Origin: Plasmopara viticola
Taxonomy: Eukaryota > Oomycota > Peronosporomycetes > Peronosporales > Peronosporaceae
DNA length: 64,000 nucleotides
Reading direction: 5' to 3'
Assembly: GCA_001695595.3 (NCBI GenBank)
Contig: MBPM02000200.1
Coordinates: 1 to 64,000, forward strand
Shown: in pieces, positions 47,804 to 59,181 of the stretch
Layout of the letters: each line of letters opens with the position of its first letter
Numbering within the stretch: the first letter of the stretch is position 1
Translations under genes and position numbers: made by a program
The notes under the pieces: generated by a model
The model's input: the letters and a program-made list of their open reading frames with translations, nothing else
Database searches by the model: none
Told to the model about the DNA's origin: nothing

Positions 47804-48142
47804 CATTAAGGAGAAAAGGTTGGGGTGACGCCCTCCTTCCAAGCGCGGGGGCTGAATGCTCGCGCGCTTCGGGCAGGTGCTCTCGGGCATCTGCAGGTCT
47901 CTAACGAGTCTCACCCTCGACGCGACGGTCTCCAGCACCGGGCGCCACCTGGGCTCTTACCAAGTCAGAGCTAAGCAGAATAATGGAAGACCCTCACGAC
48001 CTCGGTGCTGGCTGCACTGCCCGCCAAACGAGACCCGACGTATGCGGACACCACTCTATGCCGTGGACTAGCCAGACTGAGCCTAGCACGTGCATAACTT
48101 GGCAACGCGATAACGTAATACATTACATTACATTAAGGAGAA
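47804..48142 (+). mobile_element. SINE-like insertion, left partner of the deletion in copy 1
   Basis: The element spans 47816-48130 in plus orientation with tail AATACATTACATTA. It has perfect 12-bp target repeats CATTAAGGAGAA at 47804-47815 and 48131-48142. The homologous unoccupied region before effector 1 is near 10880. It predates the large duplication, because copy 1 keeps its left half (18613 on). Confidence 0.9.
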
Positions 48143-48181
48143 CGAATATGTTGGTCTACGTCAAATATACTAAAATGACAA

Positions 48182-49749
48182 GGGAGAATGGAAAAAATTA
48201 ACCTTTTTAAAATTTAAATGGAAAATATACTCCTCCTAAACAGAAATTGATGAAACAGCAAGTAAATATACCTAGGAACAGTAGCAAAAATATACATGTA
48301 AAAATATTCCTTTAAATAGTAATTTTACCGCATACAATCTTTGGAAGGCCATGAAGAGATGGTTGGAATGCAATTTGAACAGAGAAATGTTCCTGCGGGC
48401 AGCAATTAAGTATGTGCAAAGATTACATGCGTTTGCCATGTGCATTACGCGGCATGGCACTGGATGACACTTTTCTAAAGAACAAAGTTGTAGGTGGTCT
48501 ATTTAGGGAACTGGAACAGTGAAATTCAGATCGCTGCAGTCGCATTCGTCGGCAGTGAGACTAAACCAAATTGGACGTGATTCATCAAGTTCCTGTCCCA
48601 GCATTTATCTGTACTTTCAGCCTTCGTAATATCTGATCGTGACAAGGATTAGTGCCAGCAATGAAAGAAAATGGCAAAGATATACCACATTTCTTTTGCT
48701 CACGTCATCTTGTGGAGTATTTTAATCTAAAGTTTGGAAAAAAAACGCTGAAGGAATGTGCATGGGGCTTAGCATGTACCAGACAGTCGTACGAAGCCAA
48801 AGAAGACAACCCGATGGAAGACGACCTGATGAAGCTAAATCGCGAGGCAGTTTATTGGCTTGCTAATGTTGGCTATGAGAAGCAGTTCGTTGCCCATAGT
48901 CCATGCTCACGATACGAAATGCTTTACTTCCAATAACGTCGAATCCATGGCAACGCGCTGAAAAGCATCCACGAAATGCCGATCTTGGATTGTATGATGC
49001 AATAGAACGCTATGTCGGTACGAAGCGGCTCGAGTTTGCTGGACAGACCAAACGATGGGGCGTGGGTACGCCTTGTGCTGCCAGTTGCATGAATTCAATT
49101 TAAAAATGTACGAGGAAGCAATTCAAGTATGTTTAAGTTCAACTACATCGTTTGTTGTGTCGCTTCGAGTTGGAGCAAAGAAGCCAATGAAGTATGCCTT
49201 TAAGGTAAACAGTACCAGTGGTACCTGCATATGCAAATATGTGAAGGTTGTGAATGCTCCGTGTCGACACCTCATAGTAGCACTCAATTTTGCAAATCAG
49301 CTGTCACGTGCAGAATTGTTATTTGGGGATACGTGGTCAACCAAGACGTATCTACTTGCCTACGATGAAGCACTCGAAGAGAAGCTACTTGTGACAAAGA
49401 GTAAGCTGGTAAAAAGTGAGTATCTTCCACCAACTCCGTCCAAAAAAAAGGTCGACCCAAAAAGAAGCGAAAAGAATCACAGCATGCTACATTAGATGTA
49501 GATGCACCAAAAAGGGTTTATCGATGCGGCAGCTGTGGTCAAGTGGGACACAACAAGCGTCGACGCACTAGTAATGCGCAGCATAAAAGCATATTTGTCA
49601 GGTATAGTTTTTTTTATTTTTGATAGTTTTTTACTTCGTAGGTAGATTTTTTTCATTTTGGTTGAAAGTTGTGATTCAAGGTAGATTTTTTCGATCTAAA
49701 TATGTTCTGTCCGTTTAATTTGAAAAAAGGTCTATTCTTTTCATTCTCC
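48182..49749 (+). mobile_element. Mutator-like element with decayed transposase
   Basis: Terminal inverted repeats of about 40 bp start GGGAGAATGG at 48182-48221 and end CATTCTCCC at 49711-49749. The plus strand carries a broken MULE transposase. A catalytic-domain trace is at about 48450-48640 (DDTFLKNKVVGGLF; AAVAFVGSETKPNW and ISDRDK-like words in other frames). Next come MKENGKDIPHFFCSRHLVEYF at 48660-48730 and RNADLGLYDAIERYV. A SWIM zinc finger is at 49215-49275 (TCICKYVKVVNAPCRH, the CxC...CxH pattern). A zinc knuckle is at 49522-49570 (RCGSCGQVGHNKRRR, last Cys replaced). Flanks show AAAAT-type imperfect repeats. It cannot move itself. Confidence 0.85.
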
Positions 49750-49769
49750 CAAAATATAATCGATAGTCT

Positions 49770-50041
49770 TGTATTGTATTGTATTACGTTATCGCGTTGC
49801 CAAGTTTACACGTGCTAGGCTCTATGGCTAGTCCACGCTAGCGCGCTTCGGGCAGGTGCTCTCGGGCATCTGCAGGTCTCTAACGAGTCTCACCCTCGAC
49901 GCGACGGTCTCCAGCACCAGGGCGCCACCTGGGCTCTTACCAAGTCAGAAGTACACGAAATAATGGAAGACCCTCACGGCCTCGGTGCTGGCTGCACTGC
50001 CCGCCGAACGAGACTCGACGTATGCGGACACGACTCTATGC
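49770..50041 (-). mobile_element. Rearranged SINE with inverted 5' part (twin-priming structure)
   Basis: The part at 49770-49836 is the 3' end and tail of the SINE in minus orientation (TATTGTATTGTATTACG...). The part at 49840-50041 is the 5' body in plus orientation, starting GCGCGCTTCGGG and ending at CGACTCTATGC. The two segments meet in the element's own map at almost the same point (CTCTATGC / CGTGGACTAG), so together they make one copy with its 5' part flipped. This is the structure produced by twin priming during LINE-type reverse transcription. It lies about 120 bp before the effector 3 ATG. Confidence 0.8.
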
Positions 50042-50165
50042 TCTATACTGCATAATCATAAACGAATAAACTATATTTTAATTAATTGAGACAAGGACTA
50101 TATCGGTATACTAGGTATCAAATTATCACTATTTAATCAGCTCAATTTTTTCTCTTTCAGTGGAG

Positions 50166-51410
50166 ATGCGCGGCGCACACTACGTCGCAACTGCGCTTCT
50201 TGTCACGGCCAGCAGCCGAATAGCTGCAGAACTCAACGAGACCAAGCCTCTGCAAACACCTGACAATGATTTTGTGGTATCCCGTGGTAGAGTTGATGAG
50301 GCGTGGCCTCTTCAAGAAAGTTGTAGTCCACAGGACGACTCGATGCTCCATGAAGAGCGCACGCCTTCGGTCTCACGCAATTCTCTGGGAAACTTAAAGC
50401 GGTCTTTTATAGAAACGGTTGATTATATAAAAAAGGAGGTAAATGACGTATTTGCGAAAGCTACGAAGCCAATCAAAGACCAAGAAAAGTTGATACCTCA
50501 GTCGGAGGCCAGTACCAGCAAGCGCCGACGCATCAACCCGACGCCTATAGATGGACAAGCATTGCCTGCTTTGCCAAAACCGGAAATTTACATGGTGAAA
50601 TTGGCAGAAGATGTGCCATCTGTGCTAGCGAGCAGATGGAAGAGTGAAGCGCCGAAAGCTATCATAAGTAATGCTGCAAGGACTCTACTTTGGCACGACT
50701 TCCGACCCAATCCTTCGGGCCCCTCTACGAGTGGCTTCCCCCCTCCTGGTGTTCGACTTAACATCGACGAGATTGCTGAAGCGCTGGTTGATTTCAATAG
50801 ATTCAGAAGTCCTTACCGGGTGAGACGACAATCAGAAGCGCATTTTATGGACATGATTAAAGGAAATGCTAAATTTGCGCATCCCGCGACGGTGCATGGT
50901 AAAAGCATTTTTACAGATTGGACGTCTTCAACTACGGAAGGTCTCCACGTGTTTGAAACCTTTCCCGTCAGCGAAAAGGTTTTTAGAATGCACAAAGCAT
51001 TCCTCAAAGCATTCAACTTGCCATTTCACCAATATATCCAAGAGACGGCTGAGATGATGAAGTTAGTCGAGCACATGGACTCAAGTCCAAGCAATTATCG
51101 TATTGTCAACGCGTTCAAGAAAGTAGCAGGAAAGCGGCATAGCGTATTGTTGATACGTTTGGTGGACCCAGATTTGAATAAGTTGCTGGGTTCTGGGTAT
51201 CCAACGTTGGAGGATAGTATGAAGAATATGCGGGACGCCTATATTGTAAAGTTGGTTATCATGTACGAGTTATTCTTCGAATTTTGCCACATCCTCAAGG
51301 GTCCATACCAAGAATTGCCTCATAAAGGTGACGGTAAAAACTGGATTTTCAAGCTTACCACTTTGAAGAGTAGCAGCAGCAAGGATCAGATTTCATTCTC
51401 TCGTGGCTAA
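50166..51410 (+). CDS. Secreted EER-type effector candidate (effector 3)
   Basis: The protein has 414 residues from the ATG, with CTCTTTCAG|TGGAG just before it. The signal peptide is identical to effectors 1 and 2. The region of the missing RxLR reads WPLQESCSPQDD (R to C relative to effector 1). HEER, the basic cluster SKRRR, one internal repeat and the C-terminal AYIVKLVIMYELFFEF region follow. By hand count it has 19 differences from effector 1 and about 39 from effector 2. Upstream are the flipped SINE, the MULE and another SINE, so its promoter is rebuilt by mobile DNA. Its counterpart in copy 1 has been deleted. The frame is fully open. Confidence 0.85.
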   Translation: MRGAHYVATALLVTASSRIAAELNETKPLQTPDNDFVVSRGRVDEAWPLQESCSPQDDSMLHEERTPSVSRNSLGNLKRSFIETVDYIKKEVNDVFAKATKPIKDQEKLIPQSEASTSKRRRINPTPIDGQALPALPKPEIYMVKLAEDVPSVLASRWKSEAPKAIISNAARTLLWHDFRPNPSGPSTSGFPPPGVRLNIDEIAEALVDFNRFRSPYRVRRQSEAHFMDMIKGNAKFAHPATVHGKSIFTDWTSSTTEGLHVFETFPVSEKVFRMHKAFLKAFNLPFHQYIQETAEMMKLVEHMDSSPSNYRIVNAFKKVAGKRHSVLLIRLVDPDLNKLLGSGYPTLEDSMKNMRDAYIVKLVIMYELFFEFCHILKGPYQELPHKGDGKNWIFKLTTLKSSSSKDQISFSRG

Positions 51411-51609
51411 GACGCTACAACTATAACACGTCACATTGATGGTCCTTGAAGCAACCGCGGTGTGAAGATCGATACAGATTACGGAGTCAGTCGGTGAAGT
51501 AACAGGCAACGTAAAAGGGTTGAGTGGATTATCGAGTCCGACAAAAAACACTAGTGAGATGGAAAGTCACGCGCCCCGCAACATGATTTCTTCTTAATAC
51601 ATTTATTAA

Positions 51610-51622
51610 TTTATTGTTGCTT
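51610..51622. other. Empty target site of the MULE-type MITE
   Basis: The stretch TTATTGTTGCTT after effector 3 corresponds to the TTTGTTGTTT target repeats around the MITE after effectors 1 and 2. The downstream neighbours (GTCGCTTTACTGTTCG, ATGAAATTCCCG) match those after the MITE. The MITE is absent here, which fixes its ends and insertion site. Confidence 0.7.
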
Positions 51623-51658
51623 AGTCGCTTTACTGTTCGTACATGAAATTCCCGATAT

Positions 51659-52005
51659 TAACTTCTTTTATTTGTGGAAAAGGTTGTGGTGACGCCCTAC
51701 TTCCAAGCGCGGGGGCTAAATGCTCGCGCGCTTCGGGCAGGTGCTCTCGGGCATCTGCAGGTCTCTAACGAGTCTCACCCTCGACGCGACGGTCACCAGC
51801 ACCAGGGCGCCACCTGGGCTTTTACCAAGTCAGAGCTAAACGAAATAATGGAAGACCCTCACGACCTCGGTGCTGGCTGCACTGCCCGCCGAACGAGACC
51901 CGACGTATGCGGAGACCACTCTATGCGGTGGACTAGCCAGACTGAGCCTAGCACGTGCATAACTTGGCAACGCGTTAACGTAATACAATACAATAACTTT
52001 TTTTA
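51659..52005 (+). mobile_element. SINE-like insertion, right partner of the deletion in copy 1
   Basis: The element spans 51671-51993 in plus orientation. Its flanking repeats are TAACTTCTTTTA (51659-51670) and TAACTTTTTTTA (51994-52005), with one mismatch. Copy 1 at 18926 keeps the unmutated form. Empty sites are at about 13675 and 42860, the corresponding places after effectors 1 and 2. Confidence 0.88.
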
Positions 52006-52169
52006 AAAGATGCTACCTCTCTGAGGTGTACGTAGGACCATGACATTGGGAAGTTGTCATGGTATCAGCATGATCTTGATAATTGTTCGTAGTCACACTT
52101 TTAGATCGCAGAGTGCGAATCTAGCCGCTAAAGAATTTGTCATGAACACGTCGCACGTAAATATTATGG

Positions 52170-53430
52170 ATTAGAAGCAAACCCTTCGGGAGGAACGACA
52201 ACACTACAGGTTAAACCTTATAGGATGATCAAATTCACGATATGGGCCTCAAGCAATCGTTTGGCAATATCATGCAAAACTAGGTCTTCATCCCCCAACA
52301 ACTCCGAATTAATAATGCCTTAACTCATATTGAATACAAGAATCGTAAATTATTATAGAGTTTTGGCGTTACTTAGACTTGAGTTACTTTTCCGTCTAGT
52401 TGAGACAATTAAGCATCTTTGGCGTCGTCGTGGTTACTGGTCGAATAGCAGGCTGAACATCCAGCAAAGCGCCGCGTGGATTACTTCACCTATGCATGCT
52501 GAGACCTTGTGCACTGTAGCCGTCCAATCTTCGGGAAATTTACCACTGTAAGATGTCATTTTACTCGCGCAAGTACAAAAGGTATGACTTGATGTACATG
52601 CTTTTGTCATATGCATCTTCTTACAAGTCGAATTATAATGCTTTGACTTGCTGCTACGTCGATTCACAAAAGCAGCAGCGTTAGTTACGGAAAAGTTTAA
52701 AGGCGCTAGTCGAAAATTTTGCTGCGTTAAAGTTTCTTGCAGTATTTTCCATAAAACGATCGGAACACGTCTCCCATAATATGTTTCACACCAACATGAG
52801 ACTTGCTCTGTCATGCTTGACTACTCAAATTAAAAGGCGTCAGATAAAATCGCCACTTGCTTAGATGACTACAAGAAGCACCAATGCTGGCACTTAGAGC
52901 TGCATTCAAAAACCGTGGCGATCGATGATCGGTCGTGGTCCGGGCATGAGGCAGGTTGTGGACCATACGATATGGCGTGAGTGATTAAAGGCCTAAGTCA
53001 TTTCTGCGTTGGACAACCTATTAGCAAATGACTACTCGTTGAATGCCACTCTGTGGAAGCCTTGGTATCCGCATTTTTGCTCCATCTCCATCCTTGAATC
53101 GAAAAATCGCTGATTTTATCGGCAGGGTTTCAAATGGCTCTGACGATGGTTGTCTACTTTATGCTATGGCGCATTTTCATGTCGTCTTAAAAACAAAGGT
53201 GTGCTTATATTTACATTTTTAAAGCTGTTTTTAAAAACTTGAGAACTTTCTCCATCCTTAACGTCGAATCTTTGTTCTCGATAAGCGGCTTGAACCTAAA
53301 AAGCGTTTTTGCTCTGTACCGCTGAAAAAACAGTAAGTTGTCTTTGAGTCACGTATACCTTGAATGACTCTCGTAGGCACCATCTCAGCAATTGCGCCAC
53401 GAGCCACCGCGAAATCGATGTCAAATATTT
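52170..53430 (-). pseudogene. Antisense decayed effector, module D copy 2 (first)
   Basis: This is the twin of 19110-20330 and the clearest antisense copy for its middle part. The open minus-strand stretch at 52434-52814 covers the region before and after the internal repeat. FPEDWTATVHKV, followed by EVIHAALC, lines up with SNDWMAEVAKG and EVLHIHKAF of the long effectors. Near 52390-52440 the sequence CGACGCCAAAGATGCTTAA matches GACGGCTAAGATGATGAA. It has stops and shifts elsewhere. Confidence 0.7.
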
Positions 53431-53499
53431 GCTAAGGCAACTGTTCGGCCGCTAAACGCGACATTACCTCCACACGGCTTTATCGCACAGAGCTTTTCA

Positions 53500-54540
53500 G
53501 CGTGACAGCTCCAGTACGGGAGAGAAAACAGTAAATTTTGCCTACGCCGATACCCGTCAAACAATGGCGTCAGAGTCCTAAATAGTGCAGGACAATACAA
53601 AAATAGACCAAAGAGATGGTTCAAGTAGGTATTGTTCGAGCAATTATGTCTGCCTTTTCGGCACCAACGTTTCGGGGGTAACAAGTCCGTGAATTGGCGC
53701 ATTGTGCACGACTGTCATCAGCTAAATTTAGCGAAAACCTTGCTGGCGATAACAATGCTGCAAAAGGAAGGCATTGTCTAGAAGTATTGGATTTTGTGCA
53801 TGGACCCACTTTAGGGTTACTTTGTTTAGCCGCGTGAATTGAGTATTTCATTTACCGCTTTTTCTAACCCAGATGGGTTTTTTGAGCTCCATGGGACAAA
53901 GCGGAAAATCAAATATATAATATTGACTTAAGCAGAAATTTCTCGAGATTTAGAGGATTTGAGAGAATCTGCTAACTAAGCGGAAATGACGGCTACATTT
54001 TTGCGCAACCGTTACCCCACAGGTGTTACTGTCGCCGCATCACATCTGGGCTTAAGAAAATCTTAAACAAAAATTGAAGGTTATTGAGTGCCAAGCAAGT
54101 GTGCTGTGTTGTAATTGAGACGCAGCCGGACGCTCGTTTTGCAAAGTGTCGAAAAGAAAAGAAATTTCACAGAATTCGGTGTCAACTATAAACTTTGCGC
54201 CGACATTAAAACTCACGTCGATTAAGAATATGCCCAGTCTGGTGGCCAGGTACGACTCGACAATGTTTTAAATTAAATTATGCTGGCGTTTACGAATGGG
54301 CTACTAATTGAAGATATTTACTTGGTGCAGCCAAGCGGCTGGAAACTTGAAGAGGTCCCGGACCATGCCTGCCATATAAAGCGATCATTTGGTCGTCTAC
54401 AGTAGATTTTGTGAATCTGAAGCGAGATTATTGCTTGGTTTGCGCTGGATTCAAAAGTGAAGAAGTGTTCGGCCAATTACTGCATCTACGTCTCTATAAT
54501 TTTCGACTTTTTCGCTGAACCTTCAAGACATATAACATCA
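53500..54540 (+). pseudogene. Copia-2 fragment, module D copy 2
   Basis: This is the twin of 20420-21430. It has an integrase C-terminal trace near 54020-54150 and RT traces at about 54160-54500. The frame is broken. The minus-strand open stretch at 53421-53702 is not needed to explain the sequence. Confidence 0.5.
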
Positions 54541-54599
54541 CCGGAATAGCGAGTTTCGTGGTCTGTCCAAGCGTGCTCCGGCTAGTAAAGCCGGAGAAT

Positions 54600-55745
54600 A
54601 AACAGCACGGCTGAACTCAAACCTCGCTTGCTGATGTCTGCAACAGAACATTGTTAGACGGAAATGATCAACTGTGACACACCGCGCACTATGTACGGTC
54701 AGCCACCATAGTCGTGGGTCACAAGCCGTGGGAATATAAGTATGCTCTCAACATTGAGCTCTACGCATCAATCAATTTCAAACCTATAATGTAAATTAGT
54801 TATGACGTCGTAAAGCTTCTCATGTATTTCGACGCAAAATTGCTTTAACAGTATGTGGGGGAGAGGCTCGAAAAAAATTCCTCCAAAGGCTCTTCGATGC
54901 GCTGGCTATAAACACTATCAGCCCTCGTATATGTACCAAAGCGCATCGTTCGAGCGCGGAGACATCACTTTGGAGAGGTTCCGGGGTCACACGAAATTTA
55001 TAATGAAGCCTCATATATAATGTTAGGTGTGACGATGCCTTTCCGGGACCGTGAGAATTTCTGTACTAGATGACGGCCACATTTGCTTCCAGAATTTCTA
55101 CGACTCCCAGAAATTTTTGGAAGAGAGGTTGAATGCAGTGTTTATAGCACGCGCAGAGTCGCCATTATGTCATGCTGGAGCAATAGCTTCCATTAAGCCA
55201 AGTTTCGATCAAATTAGCTACGCAAAATTTATCTTGTGCGCGCAAAGCTGAAAATCATAATGCTTGGCACCATGGCTTGTATCGACTATGTCGGCTATGC
55301 ATACCCGTCCGAAAGGACCTCTTCTTTCATATAAAGCCTGCTGTACTGAGAATGAGTAGATCTTTCACGGCACGACGACGTGTGTTGGTTCCCGCCTTTG
55401 GGCGAGTCTCGTCGACTGTATTGGTAGCTTCGTTACCCGAGGGATGTACCGAGAGTTGTCGGATCCTTCTGTTTCTAATCTTTAGATTTGAGACCAAATC
55501 AGCAAGGGCAAACCAAATTGATCTTTGCCCACAATGATCGTATTCATTCTAGGTCCTTTCGCATGGCGATGAGTTTGCATTAGGTTTGAACGGTATGCAT
55601 GAGTACCCGCGAGTGATGAGATTCTTGTGACCGCATTAGCATTGATTCGAGGCTTCTTCGCGGCTCTACAGAGGCAAGTAGTTGCTTAATTCGTTGCCCG
55701 AGCGCGGCGATGTCTGTGATCTACTTGGCAAGGTAAAAAAGGTAG
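54600..55745 (+). other. Unrecognised degenerate block X, module D copy 2
   Basis: This is the best-preserved copy of the block. 55051-55251 reads DDGHICFQNFYDSQKFLEER, then HAGAIASIKPSFDQISYAKF. 55277-55537 reads RLCIPVRKDLFFHIKPAVLR. I do not recognise the family and cannot show a start codon or complete gene. Confidence 0.38.
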
Positions 55746-55750
55746 ATGCC

Positions 55751-56206
55751 ATCATTACACAAGTCAAACTTCAACACTTCCTGAACGATCGACTAATTTT
55801 TGAGTTGATGACGCGGTTTGATAGTTCTGCTGCTTATCAGTTCTTTTTTCTAGTACCCGTTGGCACACGTCTCCTGAGTTGCATAAGTCACAATGTGTGC
55901 CACAAACTTGAGACTTTGTTCTTGCTCTGACAGGGTAGAGTGTATTTGTGTACTCAAACTATTAGGCGCCAGATCGATGAACCTTTTTTTCTAATTACTA
56001 CTAGAGCCACTTATGCCGGCATTTGAAGGTGCGTATAGAGTCTTTTATGATCAATTGTACGAAGCGGGATTAAAATTAGAAATTGCGATGAAAGTAAGGA
56101 AATATCAACACGGCGCCTCGGACAACTTATTCAAATCTATAGTTGGGCAAAGAAGTGAATAGCAAATAAACACTTGTGAAATGTCACTCTTAGAAGCGTT
56201 GATATC
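55751..56206 (-). pseudogene. Extra antisense effector fragment, absent from copy 1
   Basis: On the minus strand this matches the middle of the antisense effector relics. The TTTTTGAGTTGATG / CACACGTCTCC / TAGGCGCCAGATCGATGA run follows the same order as at 43520-43720. In copy 1 the flanks are joined directly at about 22637. Either copy 1 lost 456 bp or copy 2 gained it. Loss is simpler, because the fragment is as decayed as its neighbours. Confidence 0.55.
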
Positions 56207-56429
56207 AGTGGGCACAATTTGCATTGACTTGGTGTTTCTTTGTCGCTGTACGTACACATTCTGTACGTACAACACCTAATCTTCGTAATCCGCTGATAAA
56301 TCAAAGGCTGCATTTGCCAAAGCTAAGCCCATGATTTTGGATAGTTGTCATTGTATCGGTAAAATTTCATAATTGATCGTAGCCTTAATGTCAAGTTGTC
56401 AAAGTGCGAGTCCAGCACATAATTGACGC

Positions 56430-57730
56430 TTGAGAATGTGTCATAGATACTTCAGAGGTGTTTTTTACGGCGACAACACTATGGGCTTAATCGAATACGA
56501 TTGTCAACTTTTGCAACATAGACCTCTCTCAAACTCATCACGTTATTATGCCCAACAATCTATAAAAGATCGAAATTTTCACCGTTGCTTGAAACTGAGG
56601 CACTTGTCAGTCTGATTATGAGAATTCACCATCCTAGCGTTTCTTGGATACTAGTTAAATGGCAGACACTATTTCTAAAGAAGCGCCGCGTGGACTACTT
56701 TACCTCATCCCTTAAGCGCATGTGATAGCTTGCGCAATTTTTGTCGTCCAACCTTCGAGGCCACTTACATCATTCACCAATGCAAGATGTCATTTTTTGT
56801 GCAAGTGCAAAAGGCAGTGAATAGGCTTTCCGCCTTTAAATTTCAACGCCATTTGATGATCAATTGGTTGCTAAGTCAGTCCTCAAAAGCAACGGCGTTA
56901 ATCGCTGAAACGTTTATAGGTGCGGGCCGATAGTCCTGCTGCGTTATTAGTGCTTTTCATAATAACAATACTCACACGTCTCCCTAGTCACGTAAGTCAT
57001 GTTGTGTGCTATTGAATGATACTTTTTTACTCGCTCTAATGTGTGGTGAAGTCTTGTCCACTGAAATTGTTAGGCGTCAGAGCGATGCATCGTTTGCTCA
57101 GATGACTAAAAAAATTACCAATACTGACACTTGGAGCTGCGTTCAAAATGTGATCTTGATCGGTTGTGATCAAGTCATGAGGAATATTGTAGACCATTCG
57201 AGTTGGCGTAAGTTGATAAAATCCCACCGTGTGTCTGCATCGGCCAACCCCTCGTTTGAATAATTGGGCAGAACATAGTATGATCTTAGATGTCATTTTG
57301 CAGAGGCCTTAGTAGCTGGATCAGGGCCTAATCAACGCCCCTGAATCGGAATGTCTCTGTTTTTATCGACAAGGCTCCTTTTGGCTCGGACGATTGTTGT
57401 TAATTTAATGCTATGGCGCTTACCCTGTCGGCCTCAAGCCAAGGTACCCTTTTTGGTACAACTTCGAAGTTGTCTCTAATAATACGAGAAATGTCTTCAT
57501 CCTTAACATTTGTGTTGAGTTCCCGATCGTCTAGTCTAACCATTTTGGAGACTGTATGGATTTATAAGCACGCGCTCTTTTTTGCTCGAAGAGAGCGTTA
57601 AGTCATTCTTTAGGCCACGACTACCTCGAAGTAATCTCGTAGCCACCCGACACCACAAAGTCAATGTCAAATATTTACCGAGATAACTACTCGAATACTG
57701 GGCGCGACAACACCTAGTCACGCATGGGGT
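56430..57730 (-). pseudogene. Antisense decayed effector, module D copy 2 (second)
   Basis: This is the twin of 22880-24190. The stretch matching FVASSG is near 57655, and the region matching the middle of the gene is at 57036-57296. A deletion of about 20 bp relative to copy 1 is present near 56560. It is not translatable. Confidence 0.52.
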
Positions 57731-58214
57731 GGTGTCATTATCCGAGAGTACTCTAGATTGCATCTACGTTGGTGCAAAAATTCTGTACTAAGTCAACATT
57801 AACCTATACTAACTCACACCTTAATCGAGAGAGGCAAAATCGGTATTGAGGACAATAGTGACAGCATTAATCACATTGCCTGCGCTAACGACCTGTGTGG
57901 CAATGATCTGACTTTCAGGTCGTCGAGATGTTGTCACTTCCATGTATCGTGCTTCCAACGGTGTTTTGAAGAAGCACTTGCTCAAATTGACCGACTTCTT
58001 GTACACCACGGCGTTGACACCGGTAAGTTGCAGGACTGTAACCTCATCAGGATTGCTCAAGCTAAAGGTGTAATCAATCATCAATATAGCGATAATCTTG
58101 TTTACATACAATTATGCGGATAACGATGCGCTCGGCCTTCTACTCATAAATTTGCATGCCTCTTATACTTGAATTTCGACACTCGACAGCATCATCTCAG
58201 CCATCGAAGTCTAA

Positions 58215-58502
58215 GCTCGGTTGGCATATCTTGAGAGCCGTAGAGCTCTGAACTTATTACTAAAGCAACAGCATTTTCCGCGCTCAAGTCTGATCATACC
58301 GAGCTACTCAGTGTTCGGGACACTAGTCGTCATTCCAATTACGGATACAAACTATCCTGACGCTGACTTTCAGTTTCATTTTCCCAATAGATTTTGGCTG
58401 AGGCCGACCGATATTTCGACTGCAGCTAACGACGTTCGCAAAGAAGGCATTTCGAGCGTGGTCAAGGATGCTGTATCGGATGATTCATTTCGCAGTGATT
58501 AA
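58215..58502 (+). CDS. 96-codon open frame of unknown nature (module D copy 2)
   Basis: This frame is open from after a TAA at 58212 to a stop at 58500, with no ATG inside, so it would be an exon or gene fragment. It reads RALNLLLKQQHFPRSS, then TNYPDADFQFHFPNRFWLRP, then STAANDVRKEGISSVVKDA. The composition looks protein-like. The frame continues without shift past the stop into 58503-58757. In copy 1 the frame is shifted by one base near 24770. I do not recognise it. Confidence 0.3.
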   Translation, partial: ARLAYLESRRALNLLLKQQHFPRSSLIIPSYSVFGTLVVIPITDTNYPDADFQFHFPNRFWLRPTDISTAANDVRKEGISSVVKDAVSDDSFRSD

Positions 58503-58842
58503 CCTTCCTGTATTAGCCAGCTAACCAATCAGCGATTGTCAGTGGGTTGGCTATCATCTACTGCAGGGTTCTCTAAGCAAGATTTGCAGCCCCATGACGA
58601 CACACTGATCGCAGCAACTTCAGCATGGTGGGGTTGGATGCTACTTTATTGTCTTGAGTCTGATTGTATCCTGTTCAGCCCCGCCATGATTCGATGTATA
58701 GCAAAAAGAACTGATTATGACAGCTCACGGTGGCTCACTTTTGAGTCGCGCTTATAGCTTAAGCCCGTTCTCTTGCGCCAAGATACGCAAAACGGCTCTC
58801 TCAGATGATGCGATCTTTGGTCGGCATGAGAAAGAGATATAA

Positions 58843-59136
58843 CGAGCTTATACGGTTACTACCCATCACCTCCTGATCACCCTGACTCAACGAAGATCCA
58901 GCGCGTATGTTAATGCGCTATATAGGAATAAGACACAATTTGAATCTGGGAAAGCTCTCATGAAACGTATTTCTGCGGTTGTGCCTGATACAAGTGCTGT
59001 ATGGCCATTTTATATCGTTCAATTTCCGCGGCAGAGGATGCCGAGTTTGAAAATCAAGAATCGCATCAAAGAACTCGATAGCCTTGTACCAAAAAGTCAC
59101 CAGGTCAGCTGTCGAATTAGAACCAATCACTTTTAG
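58843..59136 (+). CDS. 98-codon open frame directly upstream of the intact long effector
   Basis: This is the twin of 25315-25608, with the same length and no indels. It ends 45 bp before the ATG of effector 5, and its last codons contain the initiator-like TCACTTT at 59127-59133. It has no initial ATG. It reads AYVNALYRNKTQFESGKALM. It could be the end of a decayed upstream gene or an unspliced exon. Confidence 0.3.
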   Translation, partial: RAYTVTTHHLLITLTQRRSSAYVNALYRNKTQFESGKALMKRISAVVPDTSAVWPFYIVQFPRQRMPSLKIKNRIKELDSLVPKSHQVSCRIRTNHF

Positions 59137-59181
59137 GCATATCTATGTAGCGTTATCGCTGAATTTAGTTTTTCAGTGGAC

